From the NCBI GenBank assembly GCA_963706755.1, contig CAVPNH010000005.1:1-64000 (forward strand): DNA of 64,000 nt, read 5' to 3'. Below the pieces are notes generated by a model that was given only the letters and a program-made list of their open reading frames with translations, made no database searches and was not told the DNA's origin. A program made the position numbers and the translations under genes. Position 1 is the first letter of the stretch. The number at the start of each line of letters is the position of its first letter. Positions 25,950-34,705 of this stretch are shown piece after piece. The stretch comes from RPQJ01 sp963706755 (lineage in GTDB: Bacteria; Pseudomonadota; Gammaproteobacteria; Steroidobacterales; Steroidobacteraceae).

Positions 25950-27308
25950 TCAGAACGCGGCGGCAAGCGCCTCGTCCAGGCGCGCCACGCCCTGCACGGC
26001 CATGCCCTCGGGCGCGTGCCGCGGGACGTTCGCCGCCGGCACCAGTGCGCGCCGGAACCCCTGCTTGACGGCCTCGCGGAGCCGCTCCTCGCCGAAGGGC
26101 ACCGGCCGGATCTCGCCGGTGAGTCCCAGTTCCCCGAAGCAGACCGTGTCCGCAGCGACCGGCCGGTTGCGCAGGCTCGAGTGCACGGCAAGCACCGCCG
26201 GAAGGTCTGCCGCAGTCTCGCCTATCCGCACCCCGCCCACGACATTGACGAACACGTCCTGCCCCGACGTGGAGATGCCCCCGTGCCGGTGCAGCACGGC
26301 GAGCAGCAGCGCCAGGCGGCTCGACTCGAAGCCGACGGCCACGCGGCGCGGCGACATGCCCTGCGCCTCGTCGATCAGCGCCTGGACCTCCACGAGCAGC
26401 GGCCTGCTGCCTTCGCGGGCGACCGTGACGACGCTGCCCGGCACCGGTGTCTCGTGGCGCGAAAGGAAGATGGCGGACGGGTTGCGCACCTCCTTCAGGC
26501 CCTGGTCCACCATCGCGAAGACGGCGATCTCGTTCGCGGCGCCGTAGCGGTTCTTCACGGCCCGCACGATGCGGAAGCGACTGCCCGGGTCGCTCTCGAA
26601 GTAGAGCACCGTGTCCACCATGTGCTCCAGGATCCGCGGCCCGGCGATCAGGCCCTCCTTGGTCACGTGGCCGATGATGAGCACGGCCGTGCCGGACTCC
26701 TTCGCGTAGCGCACCAGGCGGGCCGCCGACTCGCGGACCTGCACCGCCGAGCCGGGCGACGACTCGGAGAGCTCCGTGTGCATGGTCTGGATCGAGTCGA
26801 TCACGAGCACCAGGGCCGCTGCCGCCGCGGCCTCCGCGACGATCCGCTCGACCCCTGTCTCGGCGACCAGCCTGAGCGTCGGCGACTCGAGCCCGAGCCG
26901 GCGGGCGCGCAGTGCGACCTGCCGGACCGACTCCTCGCCAGAGGCGTAAAGCACCGGCCGTTCGCGCGACAGGGAGTCCGCGGCCTGCAGCAGCAGCGTC
27001 GACTTGCCGATGCCGGGATCGCCGCCAAGCAGGACCACCGAGCCGGCGACCAGCCCCCCGCCCAGGACGCGGTCCAGCTCGCCGATCCCGGTGGCCGCAC
27101 GCAGTTCCTTGTCGTCGCCGACCTGCGCCACGGCCTGGCTCGTGCCCGTGATCGCGCCCGCCGTCGTGCGCCGCACCGGCAGCGCGCCGGCGGAGGACGC
27201 GGCGAGCTCGAGCGTGTTCCAGGCCTGGCACGCCGGGCACTGGCCCTGCCACTGCGGAGTCGCTGCACCGCAGGCGCCGCACACGTAGCTCGTCTTGGGC
27301 CGTGCCAT
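25950..27308 (-). CDS. radA: DNA repair protein RadA
   Basis: RadA is a RecA-like helicase that processes branched recombination intermediates. The 452-residue protein has the N-terminal zinc finger (CGACGAATPQWQGQCPAC), a Walker A reading GGDPGIGKSTLLLQ, the RadA-specific KNRYG motif (VKNRYGAANEIAVF) and a C-terminal Lon-like domain. I start at ATG 27308 (MARPKTSYVCG); longer in-frame upstream sequence is not conserved. It is divergent from the kinase gene. Confidence 0.97.
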   Translation of the reverse strand: MARPKTSYVCGACGAATPQWQGQCPACQAWNTLELAASSAGALPVRRTTAGAITGTSQAVAQVGDDKELRAATGIGELDRVLGGGLVAGSVVLLGGDPGIGKSTLLLQAADSLSRERPVLYASGEESVRQVALRARRLGLESPTLRLVAETGVERIVAEAAAAAALVLVIDSIQTMHTELSESSPGSAVQVRESAARLVRYAKESGTAVLIIGHVTKEGLIAGPRILEHMVDTVLYFESDPGSRFRIVRAVKNRYGAANEIAVFAMVDQGLKEVRNPSAIFLSRHETPVPGSVVTVAREGSRPLLVEVQALIDEAQGMSPRRVAVGFESSRLALLLAVLHRHGGISTSGQDVFVNVVGGVRIGETAADLPAVLAVHSSLRNRPVAADTVCFGELGLTGEIRPVPFGEERLREAVKQGFRRALVPAANVPRHAPEGMAVQGVARLDEALAAAF

Positions 27309-27436
27309 GTGGATCAACCTTTGCCGGGGAAATCGACCCGCGGCCCGCGATGCTAGCACGCGCCGTGGGTGGCCCCGGATGTGTGACGATGCCAGCAAAT
27401 CGGGGGCCCTCCAGCCCTTATACTTCCCCGCAGACC

Positions 27437-28348
27437 ATGCGCAACCCGGCCGACGAGACCCAGCCACCGCCCAGTTCCGGCGGCCCTGCGAGGCCGCAGG
27501 ACGGCCGCCGTGCGCTCCCGGAACGGCTCGGCCGCTACCGCATCGTCGACGAGATCGGCAAGGGCGCGATGGGCGTCGTCTACCGCGCACGCGACCCGCG
27601 GATCAACCGCGAGGTCGCGCTCAAGGCGATCCCGCTCGCCGCGGAGTTCGAGGGCAAGGAGCTCGAGAACGCCCGCACCAGGTTCTTCCGCGAGGCCGAG
27701 ATGGCCGGGCGCCTGAGTCACCCGCACATCGTGACGATCCACGACGCGGGCGAGGACGATGGCACGGCCTATATCGCCATGGAACTGCTGCGCGGCAAGC
27801 ACCTCGTGGACCACGCCGACCCGGCGCAGCTGCTGCCCGTGCCCGTGACGCTCGAGATCGTGGCACGACTCGCCGACGCATTGCATTATGCGCACCGGCA
27901 GTACGTGGTCCACCGGGATATCAAGCCTGCCAACGTCATGTTCGACGCGCCGAGCGGAGAGCTCAAGATCACCGACTTCGGCATCGCCCGCCTGACAGAC
28001 AGCAACCGGACGCGCACGGGTGTCGTGCTCGGCACGCCGTCGTTCATGTCCCCGGAGCAGTTGCAGGGCCGCACGGTAACCGGCAGCTCGGACCTCTTTT
28101 CGCTGGCCGTGACTGCCTGCCAGCTGCTGACCGGGCAGCTGCCGTTCCGCGCCGACTCCATGCCGGCGCTCATGATCAAGATCGTGCACGAGCCTCACCC
28201 GCCGATCCGGACCATGCGCCCGGACTTGCCGGCAGGGATCGATGCGGTGTTCGATCGCGCGCTCGCCAAGGACCCGGCCGAGCGCATCGAGAACTGCGCC
28301 GCCTTTGCCCGCGCGCTGCGCGACCTGATTCCCGGCGGCGGGGCCTGA
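27437..28348 (+). CDS. serine/threonine protein kinase
   Basis: The 303-residue product is one Hanks-type kinase domain. Visible motifs are the glycine loop IGKGAMGVVYRARD, catalytic-lysine segment VALKAIPL, HRDIKPANVM catalytic loop, DFGIARL and the GTPSFMSPEQ activation segment end. There is no membrane segment or PASTA domain, so it should be cytoplasmic. I start at the ATG at 27437 (MRNPADETQ) after which comes a 30-residue Pro-rich leader. It is followed after 3 bp by a PP2C phosphatase and then an FHA protein, so the three likely form one phospho-signalling module. Confidence 0.92.
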   Translation: MRNPADETQPPPSSGGPARPQDGRRALPERLGRYRIVDEIGKGAMGVVYRARDPRINREVALKAIPLAAEFEGKELENARTRFFREAEMAGRLSHPHIVTIHDAGEDDGTAYIAMELLRGKHLVDHADPAQLLPVPVTLEIVARLADALHYAHRQYVVHRDIKPANVMFDAPSGELKITDFGIARLTDSNRTRTGVVLGTPSFMSPEQLQGRTVTGSSDLFSLAVTACQLLTGQLPFRADSMPALMIKIVHEPHPPIRTMRPDLPAGIDAVFDRALAKDPAERIENCAAFARALRDLIPGGGA

Positions 28349-28351
28349 CCC

Positions 28352-29176
28352 GTGCACGTCAAGGGCAAGTTCCGTTGCGTCGGCGTGAGCGACACCGGCC
28401 GCATCCGCGAGCACAACGAGGACACCATCGGCACCGACGCCGACATCGGTCTCGTGGTGCTGGCCGACGGAATGGGTGGATACAAGGCGGGCGAAGTCGC
28501 GAGCGGCATCGCCGTGCGCACGGTCATGACGCTGCTCAAGGAAGCGGTCGAGCGCGAGGACCTGACGCAGCGCGATGCGGAGTCAGGCCTGAGCCGGTCC
28601 GGCATTCTGCTCCGCGACGCGATCCATCGCGCCAACAAGATCATCTACCAGACGGCCCAGACGCAGCCCAATTGCGAAGGCATGGGCACGACCGTCGTCG
28701 CCGGCCTGTTCTTCGACGACCGGTTGACCGTGGCCCACGTCGGCGACTCGCGCCTCTACTGCGCGCGCGGGGGCGAATTCCGGCAGGTCACGCAGGACCA
28801 CTCGCTGCTCCAGGAACTCGTCGCGCGCGGCCTGTACACGCCCGAAGAAGCCCAGCGCGCCGCCGCCAAGAACTACGTGACCCGCGCGCTCGGCGTCGAG
28901 CCGACCGTCGACGTAGAGGTGACGGAGGTCCCAGTTTTGAAAGACGACCTCTTCCTCCTGTGCTCGGACGGCCTGTCGGACATGGTAGAGGACGAGGACA
29001 TTCACTTAACCATCAGTACCTTTGGTGGTAGTCTTGAATCGCTTGCTAGGCAGCTGGTGCTGCTCAGCAACGACAACGGTGGGCGGGACAACGTGTCGAT
29101 TGTGGTGGTGCGGGTGCTCGACAGCTTCCCGGCGCGGCGCGGCTTCATCGACCGGATTCTCGCTCGGTTCGGATAG
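28352..29176 (+). CDS. PP2C-family protein phosphatase
   Basis: A 274-residue PPM/PP2C phosphatase that should dephosphorylate the kinase or its substrates. Metal-binding motifs: GRIREHNEDTIG near residue 20, VVLADGMGGYKAGE (about 36-49), THVGDSRLY-type sequence (AHVGDSRLYCARGG) and FLLCSDGLSDMVED with the later DNVSIVVV Asp. GTG start at 28352. The C-terminal 30 residues run past the domain without a recognised motif. It sits 3 bp after the kinase and 21 bp before the FHA gene. Confidence 0.94.
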   Translation: MHVKGKFRCVGVSDTGRIREHNEDTIGTDADIGLVVLADGMGGYKAGEVASGIAVRTVMTLLKEAVEREDLTQRDAESGLSRSGILLRDAIHRANKIIYQTAQTQPNCEGMGTTVVAGLFFDDRLTVAHVGDSRLYCARGGEFRQVTQDHSLLQELVARGLYTPEEAQRAAAKNYVTRALGVEPTVDVEVTEVPVLKDDLFLLCSDGLSDMVEDEDIHLTISTFGGSLESLARQLVLLSNDNGGRDNVSIVVVRVLDSFPARRGFIDRILARFG

Positions 29177-29197
29177 TTCGGAGACCCGGAAAAACGC

Positions 29198-29890
29198 ATG
29201 GCAAGGCTTGTTCTCAGCCTCGACGGGCAGTCGCTCGCCGAATACAACATGAGCAAGGAGCGCTACACCGTCGGGCGCCTCCCGGACAATGACATCCGCA
29301 TCGACAATGCGGCCGTCAGCGGTCACCACGCGCTGATCATCAACATCCTCAACGACTCGTTCCTCGAGGACCTGAACAGCACGAACGGCACGTACGTCAA
29401 CGGCCGGATCATCAAGAAGCACGCGCTCCAGCACGGCGACTCGATCACCGTCGGCCACCACACGCTGCGGTTCGTCGAAAGCGAGGCGGACGAGCCCGCC
29501 GACGAATTCGAGAAGACGATGGTGATCAGCCCGCGGGACGCGAGCCGCCTGCAGATGCCTGCCGCCGTCACGGCGCCGCCGCCCTCCGCGGCCGCGCAGC
29601 CGTATCCGAACGCGACGATGCCGCGCGCGCGGCTGCAGGTGCTTTCCGGCCAGTTCGCGGGCCGTGAACTCGAGCTCGTCAAGACGCTGACGACCCTCGG
29701 CCGGCCCGGCCTGCAGATCGCGGCGATCACTCGCCGCTCGGACGGCTTCTACATCGTGCACGTGGAGAGCGCCCGCGAAGGCGACTTCCCGCTCCTGAAC
29801 GGGGCTCCAACGGGGCCGCAGGCCCGGAAGCTCCACGACAACGACGTGGTGCAGCTCGCCGGCGTGAAGATGGGGTTCTTCGAGACCTGA
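29198..29890 (+). CDS. FHA-domain protein
   Basis: The 230-residue protein has a canonical forkhead-associated domain (about residues 22-92), with GRLPDNDIRIDNAAVSGHH and the NSTNGTYVNG signature, which binds phosphothreonine peptides. After a Pro/Ala linker, residues 140-228 look like a second, degenerate FHA fold without the full signature. It is the likely phospho-readout partner of the upstream kinase and phosphatase. No type VI secretion genes adjoin it. It converges on alr with an 8-bp gap. Confidence 0.88.
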   Translation: MARLVLSLDGQSLAEYNMSKERYTVGRLPDNDIRIDNAAVSGHHALIINILNDSFLEDLNSTNGTYVNGRIIKKHALQHGDSITVGHHTLRFVESEADEPADEFEKTMVISPRDASRLQMPAAVTAPPPSAAAQPYPNATMPRARLQVLSGQFAGRELELVKTLTTLGRPGLQIAAITRRSDGFYIVHVESAREGDFPLLNGAPTGPQARKLHDNDVVQLAGVKMGFFET

Positions 29891-29910
29891 GCCGCCGCTC
29901 AGCGGGTCTC
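29882..29910. terminator. putative bidirectional hairpin between FHA gene and alr
   Basis: GAGACCTGAGC pairs with GCTCAGCGGGTCTC across a CGCC loop, with a two-base bulge. The hairpin covers both convergent stop codons. There is no T-run on either strand, so terminator activity is an inference from position and structure. Confidence 0.45.
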
Positions 29911-30975
29911 GCGCGGCACGCGCTGGCTCACTGCGCACATGAGCTGGTACGGAATCGTGCCGGCCCGGCGTGCGACCTCTTCCACCGGAAGTGCGTCGCC
30001 CCACAGCTCGACCGGATCACCGACCGACACGTCGGGCAGCCCGGTCACGTCCACCGTGATCATGTCCATGGACACGCGACCGGCCAGCGTCGCGCGGTGG
30101 CCGTTCACCAGCACCGGCGTACCGGACGGCGCGCTGCGCGGGTACCCGTCGCCATAGCCGGCCGCCACCACCGCCACGACCGTCTCGCGCTCCGCGCGCC
30201 AGTCGCCGCCGTAGCCGACGGTTTCCCCCGTCCGCACGCGCCTGACGGCTATCACGCTCGACTGGAAGCTCATCACCGGCCGCAACCCGAGGCCGCGGCC
30301 CGTGCCCCCGGGAAACGGGGAAGCCCCGTAGAGCATCAGTCCCGGCCGCACCCAGTCGCCGCGTGCGCCCGGCCAGGCGAGAATTCCCGCCGAGTTGGCG
30401 ATGCTGCGCTCGCCGGGAACGCCGCGCGTCGCCGATTCGAAGGCGGCGAGCTGCTGAGCGGTCTTCGGATCGCCGACCACGTCGGCGTTCGCCAGGTGAG
30501 TGGCAAGCACCGGGTCCCGCGCCACGCCGGAGACGCGCGTGAGGCGCTGCCGCGCCTCCGCGAATTCCTCGACGCGGAACCCGAGCCGGTTCATGCCCGT
30601 GTCGACCTTGAGCCAGGCGCGCATCACGCCCGCGTCCGGGCGCTCCTCGACCAGGCGCAGTTGCTCGAAGCTGTGGATCATCACCTCGAGGCCTTCCTGC
30701 GCGGCGACCGCGAGCTGGGCCGCGGACAGGACGCCCTCGAGCAGCAGGATGCGCCGGCGCACGCCGGCCGCCCGCAGCGCCAGCGCTTCCTCGAGGCGGG
30801 CGACGGCGAAACCGTCGGCCTCGGCCAGCGCCGCGACCGTCTTCTCCAGTCCGTGGCCGTAGGCGTTCGCCTTGACGACCGCCATGACGAGCGCACCGGG
30901 CGCGAGCTCGCGCACCCGGCCGAGATTGTGGCGCAGTGCGGCCGTGTCGACGATGGCTCGGATCGGGGTCTGCAC
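29899..30975 (-). CDS. alr: alanine racemase
   Basis: Converts L-alanine to D-alanine for peptidoglycan. The 358-residue PLP enzyme has the Schiff-base lysine in VVKANAYGHG (about residue 34) and the second catalytic tyrosine in GETVGYGGDW. The conserved RPGLMLYGASPF segment supports the call. The start is GTG at 30975, 26 bp after dnaB, in the dnaB-alr order common among Gammaproteobacteria. Whether it is the only racemase cannot be told. Confidence 0.95.
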   Translation of the reverse strand: MQTPIRAIVDTAALRHNLGRVRELAPGALVMAVVKANAYGHGLEKTVAALAEADGFAVARLEEALALRAAGVRRRILLLEGVLSAAQLAVAAQEGLEVMIHSFEQLRLVEERPDAGVMRAWLKVDTGMNRLGFRVEEFAEARQRLTRVSGVARDPVLATHLANADVVGDPKTAQQLAAFESATRGVPGERSIANSAGILAWPGARGDWVRPGLMLYGASPFPGGTGRGLGLRPVMSFQSSVIAVRRVRTGETVGYGGDWRAERETVVAVVAAGYGDGYPRSAPSGTPVLVNGHRATLAGRVSMDMITVDVTGLPDVSVGDPVELWGDALPVEEVARRAGTIPYQLMCAVSQRVPRETR

Positions 30976-31001
30976 CGGGGTGCCCTGCGCAGGCGGCGGC
31001 C

Positions 31002-32408
31002 TCAGCCGCCGTAGCCGTAGTCGCCGGTCGCGAGGTTTTCAAAGCGCGTGTACTTGCCGAGGAAGGTCAGGTGCACCTCGCCGGTCGGGCCGTTGCGCTG
31101 CTTCGCGATGATGATGTCGGCGATGCCCTTGCGGGGAGTATCGGGGTCGTAGACCTCCTCGCGGTAGATGAGCATGATGACGTCGGCGTCCTGCTCGATC
31201 GCGCCCGACTCCCTCAGGTCCGACATCACCGGCTTCTTGTCGGTGCGTTGCTCGACGCCGCGGTTCAGCTGCGACAACGCGATCACCGGCAACTTGAGTT
31301 CCTTTGCCAGCGCCTTGAGCGAGCGTGAGATCTCGGAGATCTCGGTGGCGCGGTTCTCCTTGGTGCCGGACACCTGCATGAGCTGCAGGTAGTCGATGAC
31401 GATGAGACCGAGCCCGCGCTCGCGCGAGAGCCGCCGCGCACGGGCGCGCACCTCGGTCGGCGTGAGCGCGCCGCTGTCGTCGATGTACACGGGCGCGGCC
31501 TTCATCTGCGCGATCGCGCCGTTGATGCGCGCCCAGTCCTCGTCGCCGAACATGCCCGTCCGCAGGTGACTCTGGTCCACGCGCCCGAGCGAGGAGATCA
31601 TGCGCATCGAGAGCTGCTCGCGCGACATTTCCATCGAGAACACGGCGACCGGCACGTTGCCCGAGATCGCGGCGTTCTCCGCGATGTTGAGCGCCAGGGT
31701 CGTCTTGCCCATCGAGGGACGGCCCGCGACGATGACCAGGTCGCCGGGCTGCAGGCCGGCGGTCATGCGGTCGAGGTCGGCGTAGCCCGTGGCCACGCCC
31801 GTGAGCTGCCCCTGGTTCTCGTGCAGCATGTCGAGGCGGTCGATGGTGGCGCCCAGGATGTCGCGCAGTTGCACGAATCCGGACCCGGTGCGTCGGCCGG
31901 CCTCGGCAATCTCGAACACGCGCCGCTCGGCGTCGTCCACCAGGTCCTTGGCGGAGCGCCCTTCGCTCTCGTAGGCGCTCGCGGCGATCTCGCCGCTCAC
32001 GCGGATCAGGTGCCTGAGCAGGGCACGCTCGCGGACGATGTCCGCGTAGGCGCGGATGTTCGCGGCGGTCGGCGTGTCGCGCGCAAGTCCGGCGAGGTAG
32101 GCGAGCCCGCCGGTCTCCTCCGCCTGCCCCTTGGACGCGAGGTACTCGGCCAGCGTGACGGCGTCGGCCGGCTCGCTGCGTGCCGAGAGGTCGGCGATGC
32201 CGAGGAAGATCTGCTGGTGGTCGCGCCGGTAGAAATCCTCGGCGGAGAGCCGGTCGGCGATGGAGTCCCAGGTGCTGTTGTCGAGCAGCAGGCCGCCCAG
32301 GACGGCCTGCTCGGCCTCTACCGAGTGCGGCGGAACCCTGAGCGCGTCCTCGTCGGACACGGGCCGCGATCGCCGGCGGCCCCTTGCATCACGCGCATCC
32401 TGATCCAT
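31002..32408 (-). CDS. dnaB: replicative DNA helicase DnaB
   Basis: The 468-residue hexameric helicase has the N-terminal helical domain (VEAEQAVLGGLLLDN) and the RecA-like domain with Walker A GRPSMGKTTLALN. It also shows the H4 motif region (SQLNRGVEQRTDKKP) and the arginine-finger region near the C-terminus. No intein is present. It is preceded by rplI after 24 bp and followed by alr. Confidence 0.98.
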   Translation of the reverse strand: MDQDARDARGRRRSRPVSDEDALRVPPHSVEAEQAVLGGLLLDNSTWDSIADRLSAEDFYRRDHQQIFLGIADLSARSEPADAVTLAEYLASKGQAEETGGLAYLAGLARDTPTAANIRAYADIVRERALLRHLIRVSGEIAASAYESEGRSAKDLVDDAERRVFEIAEAGRRTGSGFVQLRDILGATIDRLDMLHENQGQLTGVATGYADLDRMTAGLQPGDLVIVAGRPSMGKTTLALNIAENAAISGNVPVAVFSMEMSREQLSMRMISSLGRVDQSHLRTGMFGDEDWARINGAIAQMKAAPVYIDDSGALTPTEVRARARRLSRERGLGLIVIDYLQLMQVSGTKENRATEISEISRSLKALAKELKLPVIALSQLNRGVEQRTDKKPVMSDLRESGAIEQDADVIMLIYREEVYDPDTPRKGIADIIIAKQRNGPTGEVHLTFLGKYTRFENLATGDYGYGG

Positions 32409-32432
32409 CGGACGGTTCGCCGCGAACGAGGA

Positions 32433-32882
32433 CTATTCCTCGCCGACCACGTCCACCGGCAGGTCGACGATCACGTCGCTGTGCAGGTGCAGCTTCACGT
32501 GGTGCTCGCCCAGGACGCGAATCGGGCCCGAGTGCAGGCGCACTTCGCTGCGCTCGATGCGGATGCCCGCGGCCGACAGGGCCTCGGCGATGTCCGCCGT
32601 GCCGATCGAGCCGAAGATCTTCCCCTCGCCGCCCGCTTTCGCGTTGAGCTTGAGGCGGAAGCCCTCGAGCTGGCCGGCGCGCAGCGTGGCGCTCGACAGG
32701 TCGTCGGCCGCGAGCTTCTCCAGCTCGCCGCGACGCTCCTCGAATTTCTTCAGGTTGGCGGCGGTCGCGAGCGCTGCCTTGCCCTGCGGGAGCAGGAAAT
32801 TGCGGCCGTAGCCGGGCTTCACCTTGACCTTGTCGCCGATCTTTCCGAGGTTGGCGACCTTCTGCAGCAGGATGACTTCCAT
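32433..32882 (-). CDS. rplI: 50S ribosomal protein L9
   Basis: The 149-residue protein begins MEVILLQKVANLGKIGDKV, the standard L9 start, followed by the GYGRNFLLPQGKA signature and C-terminal domain. I use the ATG at 32882 rather than six codons upstream, since L9 always starts at MxVILL. Confidence 0.98.
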   Translation of the reverse strand: MEVILLQKVANLGKIGDKVKVKPGYGRNFLLPQGKAALATAANLKKFEERRGELEKLAADDLSSATLRAGQLEGFRLKLNAKAGGEGKIFGSIGTADIAEALSAAGIRIERSEVRLHSGPIRVLGEHHVKLHLHSDVIVDLPVDVVGEE

Positions 32883-32915
32883 CGTTGGTTCCTCGATCAA
32901 TCGTTAGCCAGATTG

Positions 32916-33809
32916 TTACGCATTCTGCGCCTTCGAGCGCAGCCAGTTATCCACGAATCCCCAGCCCGCGAGCGCCGCGATCATGACCGGCGCGACCAGC
33001 ACGAGCAGCCCGTAAATCGCCCAGAGCCACGCCCCGGCCAGGCGCCCCGCGGCCTTGTATCGGTGCGCCGCCGCGAGCCCGACCAGCATCAGCGCCCCCA
33101 GGAAAATCCGCACCAGGTCGGCGAGCAGCGGCTGGTCCGACCAGATGGACGCGGCGATCAGCGCCGCGCCCGCCATTCCCAGCGCCAGGCCCAGGCGCAG
33201 TTGCTGGAACTCCGCGCCGAAGTGGCCGGGTCGCTCCTGGTGGCACTGCCACCAGCGGGCGAGGAACAGCGCGCACATCGCGAGCAGCATCGTGAGCGCC
33301 GTCACCCAGCCCCAGAGCGTGCGCGCCAGCGACTCGACCAGCCCGTCCTTCTCCAGGTCCATCGGCAGGCCGCGGCGCTGCATCTCGTGCGACAGGTCAC
33401 TCACGAACGGCGCCCAGAACTTCTCCGGATCGCCGAGCGTCTGGTGCAGCAGCACCAGCATCACGACACCCGCCAGCACCGCCAGCTGCAGGCAGAGGGT
33501 CAGCGACCCCGTGCGCGCGAGCAGCGTCGCCAGCACCAGCGGGGGCCCGAGCACCCAGGCCGAGTAGATGAGCCCGACCGGCACCGGCCGCCCGACCATC
33601 CACATCACGAACGTGAGCAGCGCCGTCGCGCCCACTGCGATTGCGAGCCCCAGGCGCGGGCCGCGCACCAGCACCACGAGCGCCGGCACCGCGCCCGGCA
33701 GGAAGAACGCGAAGCCGAGGCCGAACAGCGGCAGCAGCCCGAGCAGGCCGGTGACGAGCACCGCCCCGCCGGGATTGTCGGCGAGCCAGCTGGGGAGCGA
33801 TCGGTTCAT
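32916..33809 (-). CDS. DUF2232 family membrane protein
   Basis: A 297-residue hydrophobic protein with about seven to eight membrane segments and no known catalytic motif. DUF2232 proteins commonly sit between rpsR and rplI in Gammaproteobacteria, exactly as here, so the position is itself supporting evidence. Function unknown. Start at ATG 33809. Confidence 0.8.
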   Translation of the reverse strand: MNRSLPSWLADNPGGAVLVTGLLGLLPLFGLGFAFFLPGAVPALVVLVRGPRLGLAIAVGATALLTFVMWMVGRPVPVGLIYSAWVLGPPLVLATLLARTGSLTLCLQLAVLAGVVMLVLLHQTLGDPEKFWAPFVSDLSHEMQRRGLPMDLEKDGLVESLARTLWGWVTALTMLLAMCALFLARWWQCHQERPGHFGAEFQQLRLGLALGMAGAALIAASIWSDQPLLADLVRIFLGALMLVGLAAAHRYKAAGRLAGAWLWAIYGLLVLVAPVMIAALAGWGFVDNWLRSKAQNA

Positions 33810-33849
33810 GGTGGCATCCGGCGGAACACCGCCCGGCGCCAGGATCGGC

Positions 33850-34074
33850 TCAGTGCTGGTCCGTGTACGGCAGCAGCGACAGGAAGCGGGCCCGCTTGAT
33901 CGCGAGCGCCAGCTGGCGCTGGTAGTTCGACCGCGTGCCGGTGATGCGGCTCGGGACGATCTTGCCGGTCTCGGTGATGTAGCCCTTGAGCGTGGCAAGG
34001 TCCTTGTAGTCGATCTGTTCGACGCCTTCGGCAGTGAACTTGCAGAACTTACGGCGACGGAAAAAACGTGCCAT
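33850..34074 (-). CDS. rpsR: 30S ribosomal protein S18
   Basis: The 74-residue protein reads MARFFRRRKFCKFTAEGV and contains the RITGTRSNYQRQLALAIKRA signature. Second gene of the rpsF operon; S18 binds next to S6 on the 30S platform. Confidence 0.98.
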   Translation of the reverse strand: MARFFRRRKFCKFTAEGVEQIDYKDLATLKGYITETGKIVPSRITGTRSNYQRQLALAIKRARFLSLLPYTDQH

Positions 34075-34113
34075 GGGTCACCCGGTGAGTATTCGTTGAT
34101 TCGAGGTCGATGA

Positions 34114-34536
34114 TCAGTCGGCGATCCGGTCGCCGCGGTCACCGCGGTCGCCGCGATCACGACGGTCGTCATCGGTCGCTTCGGGCAGGGTCGATTCCTC
34201 GGCCCGGCCGCCTTCCTCCACGGCCTTCGCCATCGGCGAGGGCTCGGTCACGGCGGCAGGCATCGACACCACGAGGTTGCGGATCACCGCGTCGCTGAAG
34301 CGGAACGCGCCGGTGAGCTCGTCGAGCGTCTTCTGGTCGCACTCGATGTTCATCAGCACGTAATGTGCCTTGTGGATCTTGGCGATCGGGAACGCGAGCT
34401 GTCGACGGCCCCAGTCCTCGAAGCGATGGATCGCACCGCCGCCCGCGGTGATCATCCCGCGGTAGCGCTCGACCATGGCCGGGACCTGTTCACTCTGGTC
34501 AGGGTGGACCAGGAACACGATTTCGTAATGACGCAC
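34114..34536 (-). CDS. rpsF: 30S ribosomal protein S6
   Basis: The 140-residue S6 begins at the GTG at 34536 (MRHYEIVFLVHPDQSEQV). The conserved HYVLMNIECDQKTLDELT segment follows. The ATG-like extension upstream is not S6. Its C-terminal tail is an unusual charged repeat of Gly-Asp-Arg units, longer than the acidic tail in E. coli. First gene of the rpsF-rpsR-DUF2232-rplI-dnaB-alr unit. Confidence 0.97.
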   Translation of the reverse strand: MRHYEIVFLVHPDQSEQVPAMVERYRGMITAGGGAIHRFEDWGRRQLAFPIAKIHKAHYVLMNIECDQKTLDELTGAFRFSDAVIRNLVVSMPAAVTEPSPMAKAVEEGGRAEESTLPEATDDDRRDRGDRGDRGDRIAD

Positions 34537-34639
34537 TTTTTTGTGCTCCCTTCGGTTAAAGCCACCCGGAGGCAAAAAGCCACGGTGCGGCAAGGAGTTG
34601 CAATCGCCCGGCGACCACGGAGGCCGTCGGGAGCCGCGT

Positions 34640-34668
34640 AGGATAGCGGAAGAGCCGCCGGTAGGAAA
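34640..34668 (-). promoter_or_regulatory. weak candidate promoter for rpsF operon
   Basis: TTTCCT (34668-34663), 17 bp, TATCCT (34645-34640) on the minus strand, about 100 bp upstream of rpsF. Resemblance to consensus is modest. The intervening leader could host the S6:S18 autoregulatory element known in other bacteria; I did not identify its CCG-bulge structure with confidence. Confidence 0.3.
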
Positions 34669-34705
34669 GTGGCGGGCGGCATCCGGCCGCCCCGCCCCGA
34701 GACGC

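Noticed and set aside
27437..29890. Type VI secretion locus based on the kinase/phosphatase/FHA trio
   Set aside because: No tss, hcp, vgrG or PAAR gene in the window; the Rhs protein has a Sec signal peptide instead of a PAAR domain.
31566..33899. 777-codon plus-strand frame opposite dnaB-rplI-DUF2232
   Set aside because: Low-complexity antisense frame over four clearly conserved minus-strand genes.
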